DNA from: Treponema_B putidum
Lineage (GTDB): Bacteria > Spirochaetota > Spirochaetia > Treponematales > Treponemataceae
Assembly (NCBI RefSeq): GCF_007830595.1
Contig: NZ_VLLD01000001.1
Length of the DNA stretch: 64,000 nucleotides
Strand: one strand, 5' to 3'
Made by a program: the position numbers and the translations under genes. How positions within the stretch are numbered: the first letter of the stretch is position 1; each line of letters starts with the position of its first letter. This document shows positions 35,322-43,585 of the stretch, in pieces. The notes below the pieces were generated by a model. The model worked only from the letters and a program-made list of their open reading frames with translations. It was not told where the DNA came from and did no database searches.

Positions 35322-35798
35322 ATGAGAAGAGTAGACAGGGCAGTAACGGATAATCGTCAAATACAATCAATTATCGAAAAAGCAAAGGTTGTACATATCG
35401 GTATGATCGATAATGACCGGCCGTATGTAGTACCGATGCAGTACGGTTTTATATTTAACGAAGGCAAATTGACTTTATATGTGCACTGCGCAAAAAAAGG
35501 GCGGAAGCTGGATATTATAAACAAGAACCCTCATGTTTTTATCGAGCTTGAAACGGAAGCTGTGGTTATTTCCGGAGGGGAAATTCCGTGTGAGTACGGA
35601 TCGGAATATGCAAGCGTTATGGGAGACGGCACGGCTTTTTTTGTTGAAGATGTAAAAGAAAAGATTTTAGGCTTGCAGCTGCTGATGAAAACACAGACAG
35701 GCCGGGATTTTGAAATAACCGAACAGATGACAAAACAGGTTACTGTTTTACGTATCGATGTTCCATGTGTAACGGCAAAAAGCAGAGCTAAGGCTTAG
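35322..35798 (+). CDS. pyridoxamine 5'-phosphate oxidase-like flavoprotein (NimA type)
   Basis: 158 residues from ATG at 35322, with GGGAGG about eight bases upstream. The earlier frame start lies inside the inverted repeat. The split-barrel FMN fold is recognised from MRRVDRAV, AKVVHIGMIDNDRPYVVPMQYGF and the KKGRKLDIINKNPHVFIELE segment. NimA-type proteins reduce small nitro or flavin-linked substrates, but the real substrate is not known. It ends ten bases before stem-loop repeat copy C. Confidence 0.85.
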   Translation: MRRVDRAVTDNRQIQSIIEKAKVVHIGMIDNDRPYVVPMQYGFIFNEGKLTLYVHCAKKGRKLDIINKNPHVFIELETEAVVISGGEIPCEYGSEYASVMGDGTAFFVEDVKEKILGLQLLMKTQTGRDFEITEQMTKQVTVLRIDVPCVTAKSRAKA

Positions 35799-35808
35799 TT
35801 GGAGGTGT

Positions 35809-36027
35809 GATAAACAGTTCGGCACAAATACTGCCTCACTGTTTATCTGCCGAGTTTGCCTTTCAGGCAAACGTCGTGTTATTGTATGCGGTTTGCAAGC
35901 AAACCGCTTGAAAAAACTTTTTTCAGGATTTGATTCGCTATCCGCTTTAGCGGATACGATGAAAAATTTCCTTACAGAACAGAGCCGAAAGGCTCTGATA
36001 ATCCTTGCAAAAAGTTTTTATGGGAGG
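35809..36027 (+). repeat. modular stem-loop repeat, copy C
   Basis: Order here: GATAAACAGT/ACTGTTTATC (35809-35847), GTTTGCCT/AGGCAAAC (35854-35872), GCGGTTTGC/GCAAACCGC (35888-35907), then the branched unit with outer stem 35912-35922/36009-36019. Inside that unit are AGGATT/AATCCT, TATCCGCT/AGCGGATA and CAGAGCC-GAAA-GGCTCTG. It ends ATGGGAGG five bases before the ATG at 36033. Relative to copy B two base pairs of the GCGGTTTGC stem have changed on both sides. Confidence 0.82.
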
Positions 36028-36032
36028 ATAAA

Positions 36033-36470
36033 ATGTGTGAAGAATGTTATGTAAACGAAAATAGAATTACTCCGCTGCTTAATCCCGTAGATTGTTTGGA
36101 GCACCATACACAATATATCTGCGGAACATGCGGACGGTGTATTTGTATTGAGCGTGATCCTCAACGAGGTTTGCAAAGATGGAATTTTCCGTTTAAATCA
36201 TTGGAAATTGCCAAGCTCTATTTACGGACCGCGGATTATACGGAAAAAAAGGCCTGCGGTATCTACGAAATAGAAAGCAGCAAGGGAAAAAAATCATATA
36301 AAATTTTCCCTTCCTATGATGATCTGCTTTTATTTTTGAAAAAAAATAAAGATAAAAAATGCAAACAAACAGCGCCTCTTTTTACTGTTGGAGAATATAA
36401 AGAATATCCGCATACACAAATACGTATGTTGGCTTCTGCCGAAGTAAGACAATATATGAGTGAACGTTAA
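36033..36470 (+). CDS. Cys-rich hypothetical protein
   Basis: 145 residues. The N-terminal 45 residues hold eight Cys, including CEEC and the sequence CGTCGRCIC, suggesting a zinc ribbon. The rest is a charged alpha/beta segment (KACGIYEIESSKGKKSYKIF, SYDDLLLFLKKNK). I do not recognise the family. The gene is directly behind stem-loop copy C, whose GGGAGG supplies its ribosome binding site. Confidence 0.75.
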   Translation: MCEECYVNENRITPLLNPVDCLEHHTQYICGTCGRCICIERDPQRGLQRWNFPFKSLEIAKLYLRTADYTEKKACGIYEIESSKGKKSYKIFPSYDDLLLFLKKNKDKKCKQTAPLFTVGEYKEYPHTQIRMLASAEVRQYMSER

Positions 36471-36489
36471 CTAAATTTTATGAGAGGTA

Positions 36490-37131
36490 ATGACTTTGAA
36501 TGAGCATATAAAAAATCCTTATACCAAAAACGGAAAAACTTTATTGTTTACTTGCCAAGATAAAAGGTCTTTGGATATTCTGGAAAAAACTGGACTTTTT
36601 CTTAATAAAAGAATATACATAGAAGAACACCTTGCAGGCATCTCATCTTTTATGCTTAAATGCTATGACTGGTTCATAAAAGAATCATCTAAGCGCATAA
36701 AAAAGCCCGATTATGCCGATTATCATATCTGGTGCTCTGTGAGTGCAAAAAGTTGTATGCGCCCGGAAGAAGGCGAAGTCGCCTATGTTTTGGAAGTCCC
36801 CGATGAAGAAATCTTGTACTTCAGCGGGTTTAAATGGGATTACGTGTTAAATCTGCACTATGTTCCTGAAAACGAAGCGGATCTTGCAGCCTACGAAGAA
36901 GACATAAAGCAAAAGGGTTTTAAAAATTCCTATGAATTCATTAACGGAAGATATGCACGGATGTTCCCCGATGAAGAAAAACGGGTACGGGACAGCTGGC
37001 TCAGAGTTTTTGATATAGAAGATTGGAATATCTTTGATGTGCAGGCAAATATCTGGCACATAAAAAAAGAATGGGTTAAACAGGTCATAAGACCGGGTGA
37101 AAGAATCCCCGAACGGTTTATCTTAGATTAA
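36490..37131 (+). CDS. DUF3841-like protein
   Basis: 213 residues. The pattern of conserved Trp/Tyr and the segments YADYHIWCSVSAKSCMRPEEG and EDWNIFDVQANIWHIKKEWV match the DUF3841 family as I remember it; function unknown. The ATG at 36490 is only two bases from AGAGG, and a TTG at 36496 is better spaced, so the true start may be two codons further in. It is about 20 bases after the Cys-rich gene. Confidence 0.7.
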   Translation: MTLNEHIKNPYTKNGKTLLFTCQDKRSLDILEKTGLFLNKRIYIEEHLAGISSFMLKCYDWFIKESSKRIKKPDYADYHIWCSVSAKSCMRPEEGEVAYVLEVPDEEILYFSGFKWDYVLNLHYVPENEADLAAYEEDIKQKGFKNSYEFINGRYARMFPDEEKRVRDSWLRVFDIEDWNIFDVQANIWHIKKEWVKQVIRPGERIPERFILD

Positions 37132-37307
37132 AGATCCATACGAATCTATAGAAAATGATGAATGGGAATCTATAAAAAAAATTTCTGATCAACTATTTGG
37201 CATGATCGCATTCATATCAGAGCTATAGAAAGAATGGAAAATCGCTTAATCGGATGACTTGATTTTATTAAAATTATGTTAAATTTAGATACAAAAAGTT
37301 ATATTTG

Positions 37308-37316
37308 TGTTATAAT
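37308..37316 (+). promoter_or_regulatory. extended -10 promoter of the VapBC-like pair
   Basis: TGTTATAAT is a perfect extended -10 about 20 bases before the antitoxin start. No good -35 is present, which is tolerated with an extended -10. Confidence 0.55.
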
Positions 37317-37336
37317 AATCTAGAGGAGGTATGTTT

Positions 37337-37567
37337 ATGTCTTATGAACAGTATTCTCAGTTGGAAACACAGGTTTCAGAAATGCCTTATGAACAGAAAC
37401 TTAAGCTTCTTTATATAATTGTGGATAGTTTAAAAAATACAACAATAAGTAAAAAAGATAATTTAAAGGATAAGAAGCCAAAACGCAGATTTGGGATTTT
37501 GAAAGGTAAAATTTGGATGTCTCCTGATTTTGATGATACTCCTCCCGGTTTTGAGGAGTATATGTAA
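37337..37567 (+). CDS. VapB-like (DUF2281-type) antitoxin
   Basis: 76 residues. The N-terminal half is a helix (LETQVSEMPYEQKLKLLYIIVDSL), and the C-terminal GILKGKIWMSPDFDDTPPGFEEYM is the common toxin-neutralising tail of this family. GGAGG at 37324-37328 is eight bases before the ATG at 37337; the ATG at 37331 is too close. The stop overlaps the toxin start codon by one base (TAATG), the usual antitoxin-toxin coupling. Confidence 0.85.
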   Translation: MSYEQYSQLETQVSEMPYEQKLKLLYIIVDSLKNTTISKKDNLKDKKPKRRFGILKGKIWMSPDFDDTPPGFEEYM

Positions 37568-37848
37568 TGTACATTTTAGATACTCACACGCTTTTATGGC
37601 TTTTTGATGAAGATGAAAATCTTTCTTCTTCTGCTAAAAACATTATTCTAACTGAAGATACATTGTATGTGAGCATTGTAACTTTTTGGGAAATTGCAAT
37701 AAAACAAAATATTGAAAAGTTAAAATTGGAAAAAATACATAACGATCCTTTTGACCGCTTGATTATTGCACAAGCTCAATGTGAAGATATGACAATTATT
37801 ACAAAGGATTCTATTATTCCAAAATACAAAGTAAAAATCTTATGGTAA
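37567..37848 (+). CDS. PIN-domain toxin (VapC-like) with internal deletion
   Basis: 93 residues, whereas related PIN toxins are about 125-130. The start YILDTHTLLWLF (Asp5), VSIVTFWEIAIK (Glu42), DPFDRLIIAQA (Asp60, Asp63) and IITKD (Asp81) are all present, as is the closing KVKILW. The missing part is the stretch normally lying between KLKL and HxDPFDR, here joined as IEKLKLEKIHNDPFD. The frame is intact, so it is an in-frame loss of about 35 residues. Activity is uncertain; the toxin may be inactive. Confidence 0.85.
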   Translation: MYILDTHTLLWLFDEDENLSSSAKNIILTEDTLYVSIVTFWEIAIKQNIEKLKLEKIHNDPFDRLIIAQAQCEDMTIITKDSIIPKYKVKILW

Positions 37849-37863
37849 TAGTGGGGAAAAATT

Positions 37864-38331
37864 ATGGATTTAAGTTTCAGGTTATCAAAAGATGCCGAGT
37901 ATATCGCATTAATGAATAAAGATGTGCAAGAGCTTCATTACAAATTGTATCCTGAGTATTTTAAACCTTTTTCATATGATGAAACATTAAATTTTTTTAA
38001 AAAGCAATTACAAGAAGAAAATTGGTTTTGCTATATTGTCTCTTGTGACGGAAAAGATGCCGGTTATGCTTTATTTTATATTCGGGATTATCAAGAAAAT
38101 TCTTTTAGAAAAGCCTATAGAGGAATACATATCGATCAAATCGGCATAGTGCCTGGATACAGACGAAAGGGAATCGGCAAGGCTTTTATAAAAGAAATTG
38201 AAAAAATTGCCGTTAAAGAAAAAGCCTCACAAATTGAGCTGAGCCATTGGGAGCTGAACGAAGATGCAAAGTGTTTCTATGAGAGTCTTGGCTTTGATAC
38301 ATATATCAGATTTGTTGTTAAAAAAATATAA
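37864..38331 (+). CDS. GNAT-family N-acetyltransferase
   Basis: 155 residues with the acetyl-CoA motif DQIGIVPGYRRKGIGKAFI and the following ELSHWELNEDAKCFYESLGF. The substrate is unknown; protein N-termini, amino groups of small metabolites or the nearby toxin complex are possible. GGGGA precedes the ATG at normal spacing. It follows the toxin gene by 15 bases. Confidence 0.88.
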   Translation: MDLSFRLSKDAEYIALMNKDVQELHYKLYPEYFKPFSYDETLNFFKKQLQEENWFCYIVSCDGKDAGYALFYIRDYQENSFRKAYRGIHIDQIGIVPGYRRKGIGKAFIKEIEKIAVKEKASQIELSHWELNEDAKCFYESLGFDTYIRFVVKKI

Positions 38332-38420
38332 AGCCCCCCAATAAATAGCCTTGATTTTATCTGAAAAAAGGCATACAATAGATGTAGAATAATATGGATA
38401 CATAAGAAGGAGGTAGAAAC

Positions 38421-40868
38421 TTGGTTATTTCAAAAGAAGAAGTAAAGGATTCCGTCATAAGACGCTTAAAAAGAAATTTCAGTAAAAGTCTTGATAAGGC
38501 TACCCGCCGAGAGATTTATGATGCCGTAGCCAGTACGGTTATGGAGCTTATCCAATCTAACTGGATTAAGACTATGAATGCTCAAGAGAAAACCGGAGTC
38601 AGAAGGATGTATTATCTTTCGGCCGAATTTTTGATGGGACGAGCCTTAATAAATAATATAAACAATATGGGTATTCGAAAAACCATTGAAGAAATTGCAG
38701 ATGAAATATCCGAGCCTCTTTCTATTATCGAAGATGAAGAGCCCGATGCCGGTTTGGGTAACGGAGGCTTGGGAAGACTCGCCGCATGTTTTTTGGATTC
38801 CCTTGCAACTATGGACTATCCCGGGCACGGATACGGCATCCGTTATAAGTATGGAATGTTTGAACAAAGAATCGAAAACGGTTATCAGGTCGAATATCCC
38901 GACCGCTGGCTTTTTGCCCGCGACCCTTGGGAGGTACGCCGCTCCGATTTGAGCGTTAAGGTATATTTTGGAGGAATTCCTTCTTCCCGAACCTCAGAGA
39001 GCGGAAAACTATATTATGATCTAAACGGGGCAGAAGAAATTATAGCTACCCCCTATGATATGCCGATTGTGGGTTACGGTACGGATACGGTAAACACCCT
39101 CCGCCTTTGGGAAGCTTCCTCAGATGACGGCTTTGATCTTCCGCTTTTTAACAGTATGGAATATAACAGGGCATTCCAAAAACAGATAGATGCCGAAAGC
39201 ATTTCCTGTATTCTATATCCGAATGATTCCGGCCCGCCCGGAATGAATTTACGCTTAAAACAGCAATACTTTTTTACTTCAGCAAGTTTACAGGATATTA
39301 TACGCTCATTTATACATAGAGAGGGTACGGATTTTACCAAGCTGCCAGATTATGTTGTAATCCAGCTAAACGATACCCACCCTGTTGTAGGAATCCCTGA
39401 ACTTATGCGTATTTTGATGGACGATTATCATCTTGAATGGGATGCGGCTTGGGATATTACAAAAAAAGTTTTTGCATATACAAACCACACGATTTTAGCT
39501 GAGGCCTTGGAGAAATGGCCCATAGATGTTTTCCAAAAACTTTTGCCCAGAGTTTATCAAATAGTTGAAGAGATAAACAGGCGTTTTTTGGCACAACTTT
39601 ACGAAAAGTATCCGGGAGATTGGAAAAAGCATAATAATATGGCGATCATGGCTGACGGAAAGATTCATATGGCACGCCTTGCTATAGCCGGATCTTTTTC
39701 GGTAAACGGAGTTGCCGCTCTTCATACCGAAATCCTAAAGCATAAAGAACTTGCCGATTTTTATGACCTATATCCTCATAAGTTTAACAATAAGACCAAC
39801 GGAGTAACTCAGAGACGCTGGCTCTTAACGGCCAATCCTCTTCTTTCCGCTTTTATAACAAAATACATAGGTGACGGCTGGATAACCAACTTGGAAGAAT
39901 TAAAAAAACTTGAAGCCTTTATAGACAATGAAGACTTCTTGGAAGGCTTTATCGAAGTTAAGCATAAAAACAAGATAAGACTTGCCGAGTATCTTGAAGA
40001 AAATCAGGGAATATTTATCAACCCCGATTCTATCTACGATGTTCAGATAAAACGCCTTCACGAATATAAAAGGCAGTTATTAAATATTTTCCACATAATG
40101 ACCCTTTATAACAGAATTATAAATGATCCTTCCTATGATCCGATTCCGATGACATTTATTTTCGGAGCAAAGGCTGCAGCAGCCTATAGACGTGCAAAGG
40201 AGATAATAAAGCTCATAAATACGGTTGCCGACAGAATAAATAACGATCACAGGGTTGCCGGTAAATTAAGAGTTGTTTTTGTCGAAAACTACCGTGTTTC
40301 TGCTGCAGAAAAAATATTTCCTGCCGCCGATATTTCGGAACAAATTTCTACTGCCGGAAAAGAAGCCTCCGGTACGGGTAATATGAAATTTATGATTAAC
40401 GGAGCCGTAACAATCGGTACTTTTGACGGAGCGAATATCGAGATTATTGAAGAAGCCGGAGCGGAGAATGAATTTATCTTCGGACTTAAGGCTGAAGAGA
40501 TTTTAAAGATGGATAAGGAAAACACCTATAATCCGAGGGAATATCTTTCAGCAAATCCTGAACTGGAAAAAGCTGTAAACCAGCTTATTGACGGGACATA
40601 CACCCTGCCGGGAGAGCAAACCTTTAGAGGACTTTACGATTCTTTGATTTACGGTGTTGAAGGACAGCGGCCTGATACTTATTATATTCTTGCCGATTTT
40701 AAGAGCTATCAAAAAGCTCATGAACGAATTATAAGCGAGTATTATCACCGCCATGATTGGGCAAAAAAATGTATTTTAAATATAGCCCGATCCGGAAAAT
40801 TCAGTTCGGATAGGACTATTCAAAATTATGTTGATGAAATTTGGAAACTGGAAAGAATTAAAGTATAA
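38421..40868 (+). CDS. glgP: glycogen/starch phosphorylase
   Basis: 815 residues, full length. It releases glucose 1-phosphate from alpha-1,4-glucan using pyridoxal phosphate. The start is TTG with AAGGAGG seven bases upstream. Conserved segments include YYLSAEFLMGRAL, AEEP-like EDEEPDAGLGNGGLGRLAACFLDS, NDTHP and the cofactor region EASGTGNMKFMINGA with the Lys that binds PLP. It stands alone, with no glg genes beside it, and its end is eight bases from the convergent transporter gene. Confidence 0.96.
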   Translation: MVISKEEVKDSVIRRLKRNFSKSLDKATRREIYDAVASTVMELIQSNWIKTMNAQEKTGVRRMYYLSAEFLMGRALINNINNMGIRKTIEEIADEISEPLSIIEDEEPDAGLGNGGLGRLAACFLDSLATMDYPGHGYGIRYKYGMFEQRIENGYQVEYPDRWLFARDPWEVRRSDLSVKVYFGGIPSSRTSESGKLYYDLNGAEEIIATPYDMPIVGYGTDTVNTLRLWEASSDDGFDLPLFNSMEYNRAFQKQIDAESISCILYPNDSGPPGMNLRLKQQYFFTSASLQDIIRSFIHREGTDFTKLPDYVVIQLNDTHPVVGIPELMRILMDDYHLEWDAAWDITKKVFAYTNHTILAEALEKWPIDVFQKLLPRVYQIVEEINRRFLAQLYEKYPGDWKKHNNMAIMADGKIHMARLAIAGSFSVNGVAALHTEILKHKELADFYDLYPHKFNNKTNGVTQRRWLLTANPLLSAFITKYIGDGWITNLEELKKLEAFIDNEDFLEGFIEVKHKNKIRLAEYLEENQGIFINPDSIYDVQIKRLHEYKRQLLNIFHIMTLYNRIINDPSYDPIPMTFIFGAKAAAAYRRAKEIIKLINTVADRINNDHRVAGKLRVVFVENYRVSAAEKIFPAADISEQISTAGKEASGTGNMKFMINGAVTIGTFDGANIEIIEEAGAENEFIFGLKAEEILKMDKENTYNPREYLSANPELEKAVNQLIDGTYTLPGEQTFRGLYDSLIYGVEGQRPDTYYILADFKSYQKAHERIISEYYHRHDWAKKCILNIARSGKFSSDRTIQNYVDEIWKLERIKV

Positions 40869-40875
40869 AATGGTC

Positions 40876-42096
40876 TTAATACAATAAGCCTTCGATAAAC
40901 TTAATCAAAATATAACTGTAACCAAATGCGATGCCTATAAAAGAAATTATTATCGGTAAGGTCTTTATTATCAAAGATAGGAATGAAGTTTTATAGTGCT
41001 CGGTTATTATTGCCAGACAAATATGAGTAGGAGACACTTGTGAAGCAATATAACTTATACTCATAAAAAGGACTAATTCTCCCAGTCCTGCATTAGGTAT
41101 TGTCGAAAAAGCAATAGGAACTATCATAGCTATCATGGCTTGAGCTCCTGCGACTATTGTTCCCAAAAAAATTATTATCGAAAACACGGCAGTAACCGGA
41201 ATTGGCAGTTTTCCAAAAAAGTTAGGCAAAGTTTCAATAACATGAGTATACTCCAATACTGTTTTAAAAATCATAACCAGTAGAAAAGTTAAAAGCATTT
41301 TTGCTTCAAAAGCTTTAACTGCAAAAATTTTTAAATCGGAAAATTTAAATTTATAAATAAAAATCATTATTATAATTGCCGGTAAAACTGCAAAAACAAC
41401 CTGAATCTTCAATACAAGAATTAACAAGGTTGTAAGTGCTATAGGCCATAGAGCTTTAAAAAATGAGTAAACGGCATCTTTTTTATCCTGATTTTTGTCT
41501 TTATCCGTATTTTTAGGTATCTTTCTTACGTAAAATATAAAACCCAGTAAAAAAAGAACAAAAACCATTGGAAGCATGCTTATAACAAAGGCTGTCATAT
41601 CCACACCGGTAAGTTTTAGAGCTAAAAGTATTGAAGCATAAGTGGGCATAAATAGCTCTGATATGTGCCTATAATAACTCGCTACAAAGGTTCTTTCATT
41701 AACATTAAGATTATCCTCCGAGGCGGCATCTACTATAGGAGCCGCAATAAGTACCGCTCCCGGTGAAGGAAGCAATCCTACTATAAAGGGGGCAACCATT
41801 GCATTTATGCGTTTAGAATGAAACATTTGTTCAAGAGATTTTTCAGCAAGCATTAGAAGATTCTTGTTTTCCATCATACGTTGTAAATAAGTAACGACAT
41901 AAAAAGCAAGTAAAAGATATATTGTTTGAGAATTTAAAGAGGCATCTTTGACTATCCATATAAAATCAGGCAAAGGGATCTTATACAAGATAACTGAAAA
42001 AACGACCCCTAAAATTATGGCCTGATAAAGGGGCCGCTTCAAGGCCAGCCCCAATATAATAGCCAAAAATATTATCCCCAAATAGACTAATTGCAT
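40876..42096 (-). CDS. DUF401-family membrane transporter
   Basis: 406 residues and about ten transmembrane helices. The family resembles the ion-transporter superfamily (YLLLAFYVVTYLQRMMENKN; GLLPSPGAVLIAAPIVDAA). The substrate is unknown; carboxylates or amino acids would fit. No Shine-Dalgarno is evident and the start is eight bases after the lyase stop, so translation is probably coupled to the lyase. The pairing suggests it imports the lyase substrate or exports a product. Confidence 0.8.
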   Translation of the reverse strand: MQLVYLGIIFLAIILGLALKRPLYQAIILGVVFSVILYKIPLPDFIWIVKDASLNSQTIYLLLAFYVVTYLQRMMENKNLLMLAEKSLEQMFHSKRINAMVAPFIVGLLPSPGAVLIAAPIVDAASEDNLNVNERTFVASYYRHISELFMPTYASILLALKLTGVDMTAFVISMLPMVFVLFLLGFIFYVRKIPKNTDKDKNQDKKDAVYSFFKALWPIALTTLLILVLKIQVVFAVLPAIIIMIFIYKFKFSDLKIFAVKAFEAKMLLTFLLVMIFKTVLEYTHVIETLPNFFGKLPIPVTAVFSIIIFLGTIVAGAQAMIAMIVPIAFSTIPNAGLGELVLFMSISYIASQVSPTHICLAIITEHYKTSFLSLIIKTLPIIISFIGIAFGYSYILIKFIEGLLY

Positions 42097-42104
42097 ATAA
42101 TATT

Positions 42105-43292
42105 TTAAAATCTTTTTTTCTTTAATGCGTCACCTAGCATATCCAAGTGCCGCTGTAAAATTTTAGTGGGACAGCCGACATTGATTCTTTCAAAGCCGTC
42201 TCCTTCAGAACCGAAAACATAACCTTCATCTGTAAAAAATTGGGCTTCATTGTGCATAAAGTTTTCCAAAGTTTTATTATCCATTCCGAGTGCCTTAAAA
42301 TCAACCCATTGAAGATAAGTACCTTCAATATATCGGCTTTTAAGCATGGGGAAATTGGCATCAAAATAGTCTTTAACCAGCTTTTGATTCTTGTCAAGAA
42401 CTTGAAGAAGCTCTCCAAGCCACTTATCACACTGAGTATAAGCTATCTCGCAGGCTTTAAAGCCTAGAGCATTTACGCTTGAAGATCTCATCTTCTGAAG
42501 CATGTCAGAATATTTTGTTCTAATGTTTTCATTTTCAACAATTATATTTGATGTAGCAAGCCCTGCCACATTGAAAGTCTTTGAAGGTGCTGTCGCAGTT
42601 ATAGTGTTTGCCGCTATTTCTTTTGAAATGCTTGCCATAAGAGTGTGTTTATAACCGGGCATTACAAGATCATTCCAAATCTCATCGGAAAAAACTATAA
42701 CGTTATTTGCCAAGGCTATTTCGGCAAGTTTTTTTAATTCCTCTTTTTTCCATACACGGCCGACAGGATTATGAGGCGAACAGAAAATCAAAAGTTTATT
42801 TTTAGGCTGTTTTGCTAAGCGTTCAAATTCGTCATAATCTATTGTATAATAATAATCTTTATCACATAAGAGAGGGCAGTTCACAAGTTCCCTGTCATTC
42901 ATCTCAACAGCCATAGAAAAAGGATAATATACCGGTCTCATGACAATTACTCCGTCCCCTTTTTCGGTAAAGGCATTTACTGCGGCAAAAAAAGCATTTA
43001 CAATACCGGGAGTCTGAATAATCATTTCAGGATTTACAGTATAACCATGCTTACGTTTAAGCCAACCGATTACGGCATTATCATAATCCTCGTACCGCAT
43101 AGAATAACCTAAAATCAGTCTATCAAGATAGCTTTTTAGACCTTCAGTTATTTCCGGCGGGTTTTTAAATTCCATATCAGCTACAGAGAGCGGAATAATG
43201 CCGTCCGAAACGTCCGGCTTCCACTTGTACATAAGTTCCCACTTAGCTGCTCCTATTTTTTTTCGTGGTAGGGTGTTTTCAAAATCATACAT
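42105..43292 (-). CDS. MalY/PatB-type C-S lyase, cystalysin-like
   Basis: 395 residues. PLP-dependent beta-C-S lyases split cystathionine or cysteine to pyruvate, ammonia and a thiol or sulfide. The family pattern is clear: VPLSVADMEFKNPPE-like IIPLSVADMEFKNPP, FCSPHNPVGRVWKKEEL, and the Schiff-base Lys in TAPSKTFNVAG. It resembles T. denticola cystalysin but differs at many positions, so it is a paralogue or relative, not the known hemolysin itself. The ATG at 43292 has AGGAGA upstream; 11 earlier codons have no support. It is coupled to the DUF401 transporter and divergent from the dipeptidase operon. Confidence 0.88.
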   Translation of the reverse strand: MYDFENTLPRKKIGAAKWELMYKWKPDVSDGIIPLSVADMEFKNPPEITEGLKSYLDRLILGYSMRYEDYDNAVIGWLKRKHGYTVNPEMIIQTPGIVNAFFAAVNAFTEKGDGVIVMRPVYYPFSMAVEMNDRELVNCPLLCDKDYYYTIDYDEFERLAKQPKNKLLIFCSPHNPVGRVWKKEELKKLAEIALANNVIVFSDEIWNDLVMPGYKHTLMASISKEIAANTITATAPSKTFNVAGLATSNIIVENENIRTKYSDMLQKMRSSSVNALGFKACEIAYTQCDKWLGELLQVLDKNQKLVKDYFDANFPMLKSRYIEGTYLQWVDFKALGMDNKTLENFMHNEAQFFTDEGYVFGSEGDGFERINVGCPTKILQRHLDMLGDALKKKRF

Positions 43293-43438
43293 AATTTGTC
43301 TCCTGATAGTTAAGGGTCTAATCAATAGTATACACTAAAAATATAAACTTTACAAGCAAAATTTAAAAAAATGTCAAAATTTTATGTTAAAAATTTAAAA
43401 AAATCGAAAATATTTCGACAAATTTTTAAATTTTTTTC

Positions 43439-43468
43439 TTGACAAATATCGAATATGGATGTTATACT
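43439..43468 (+). promoter_or_regulatory. promoter of the DUF5058-dipeptidase operon
   Basis: TTGACA (43439-43444) and TATACT (43463-43468) are 18 bases apart, both near-consensus. The inverted repeat that starts at 43469 overlaps the expected transcription start. Confidence 0.78.
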
Positions 43469-43503
43469 GATATAAATAGTTAATAATCTTAACTATTTAT
43501 ATC
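43469..43503. promoter_or_regulatory. 15-bp inverted repeat, probable operator or leader hairpin
   Basis: GATATAAATAGTTAA (43469-43483) and TTAACTATTTATATC (43489-43503) are perfect inverted repeats with a 5-base loop. They begin directly after the -10 box. As DNA this is a good repressor site; as RNA it would be a 5' hairpin. No regulator gene is adjacent. Confidence 0.7.
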
Positions 43504-43585
43504 TTTATGTATCACTGCGCTTTGCAAAATTGCCGTATATGTTTTTAACAGCCCAAAAACTTGCAGAGCCGGTGTAGGAGGTCTT

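Noticed and set aside
37132..37300. remnant coding sequence before the VapBC-like pair
   Set aside because: A short stretch translates as DPYESIENDEWESIKK, but there is no start, no ribosome binding site and an early stop, so it is not called as a pseudogene.
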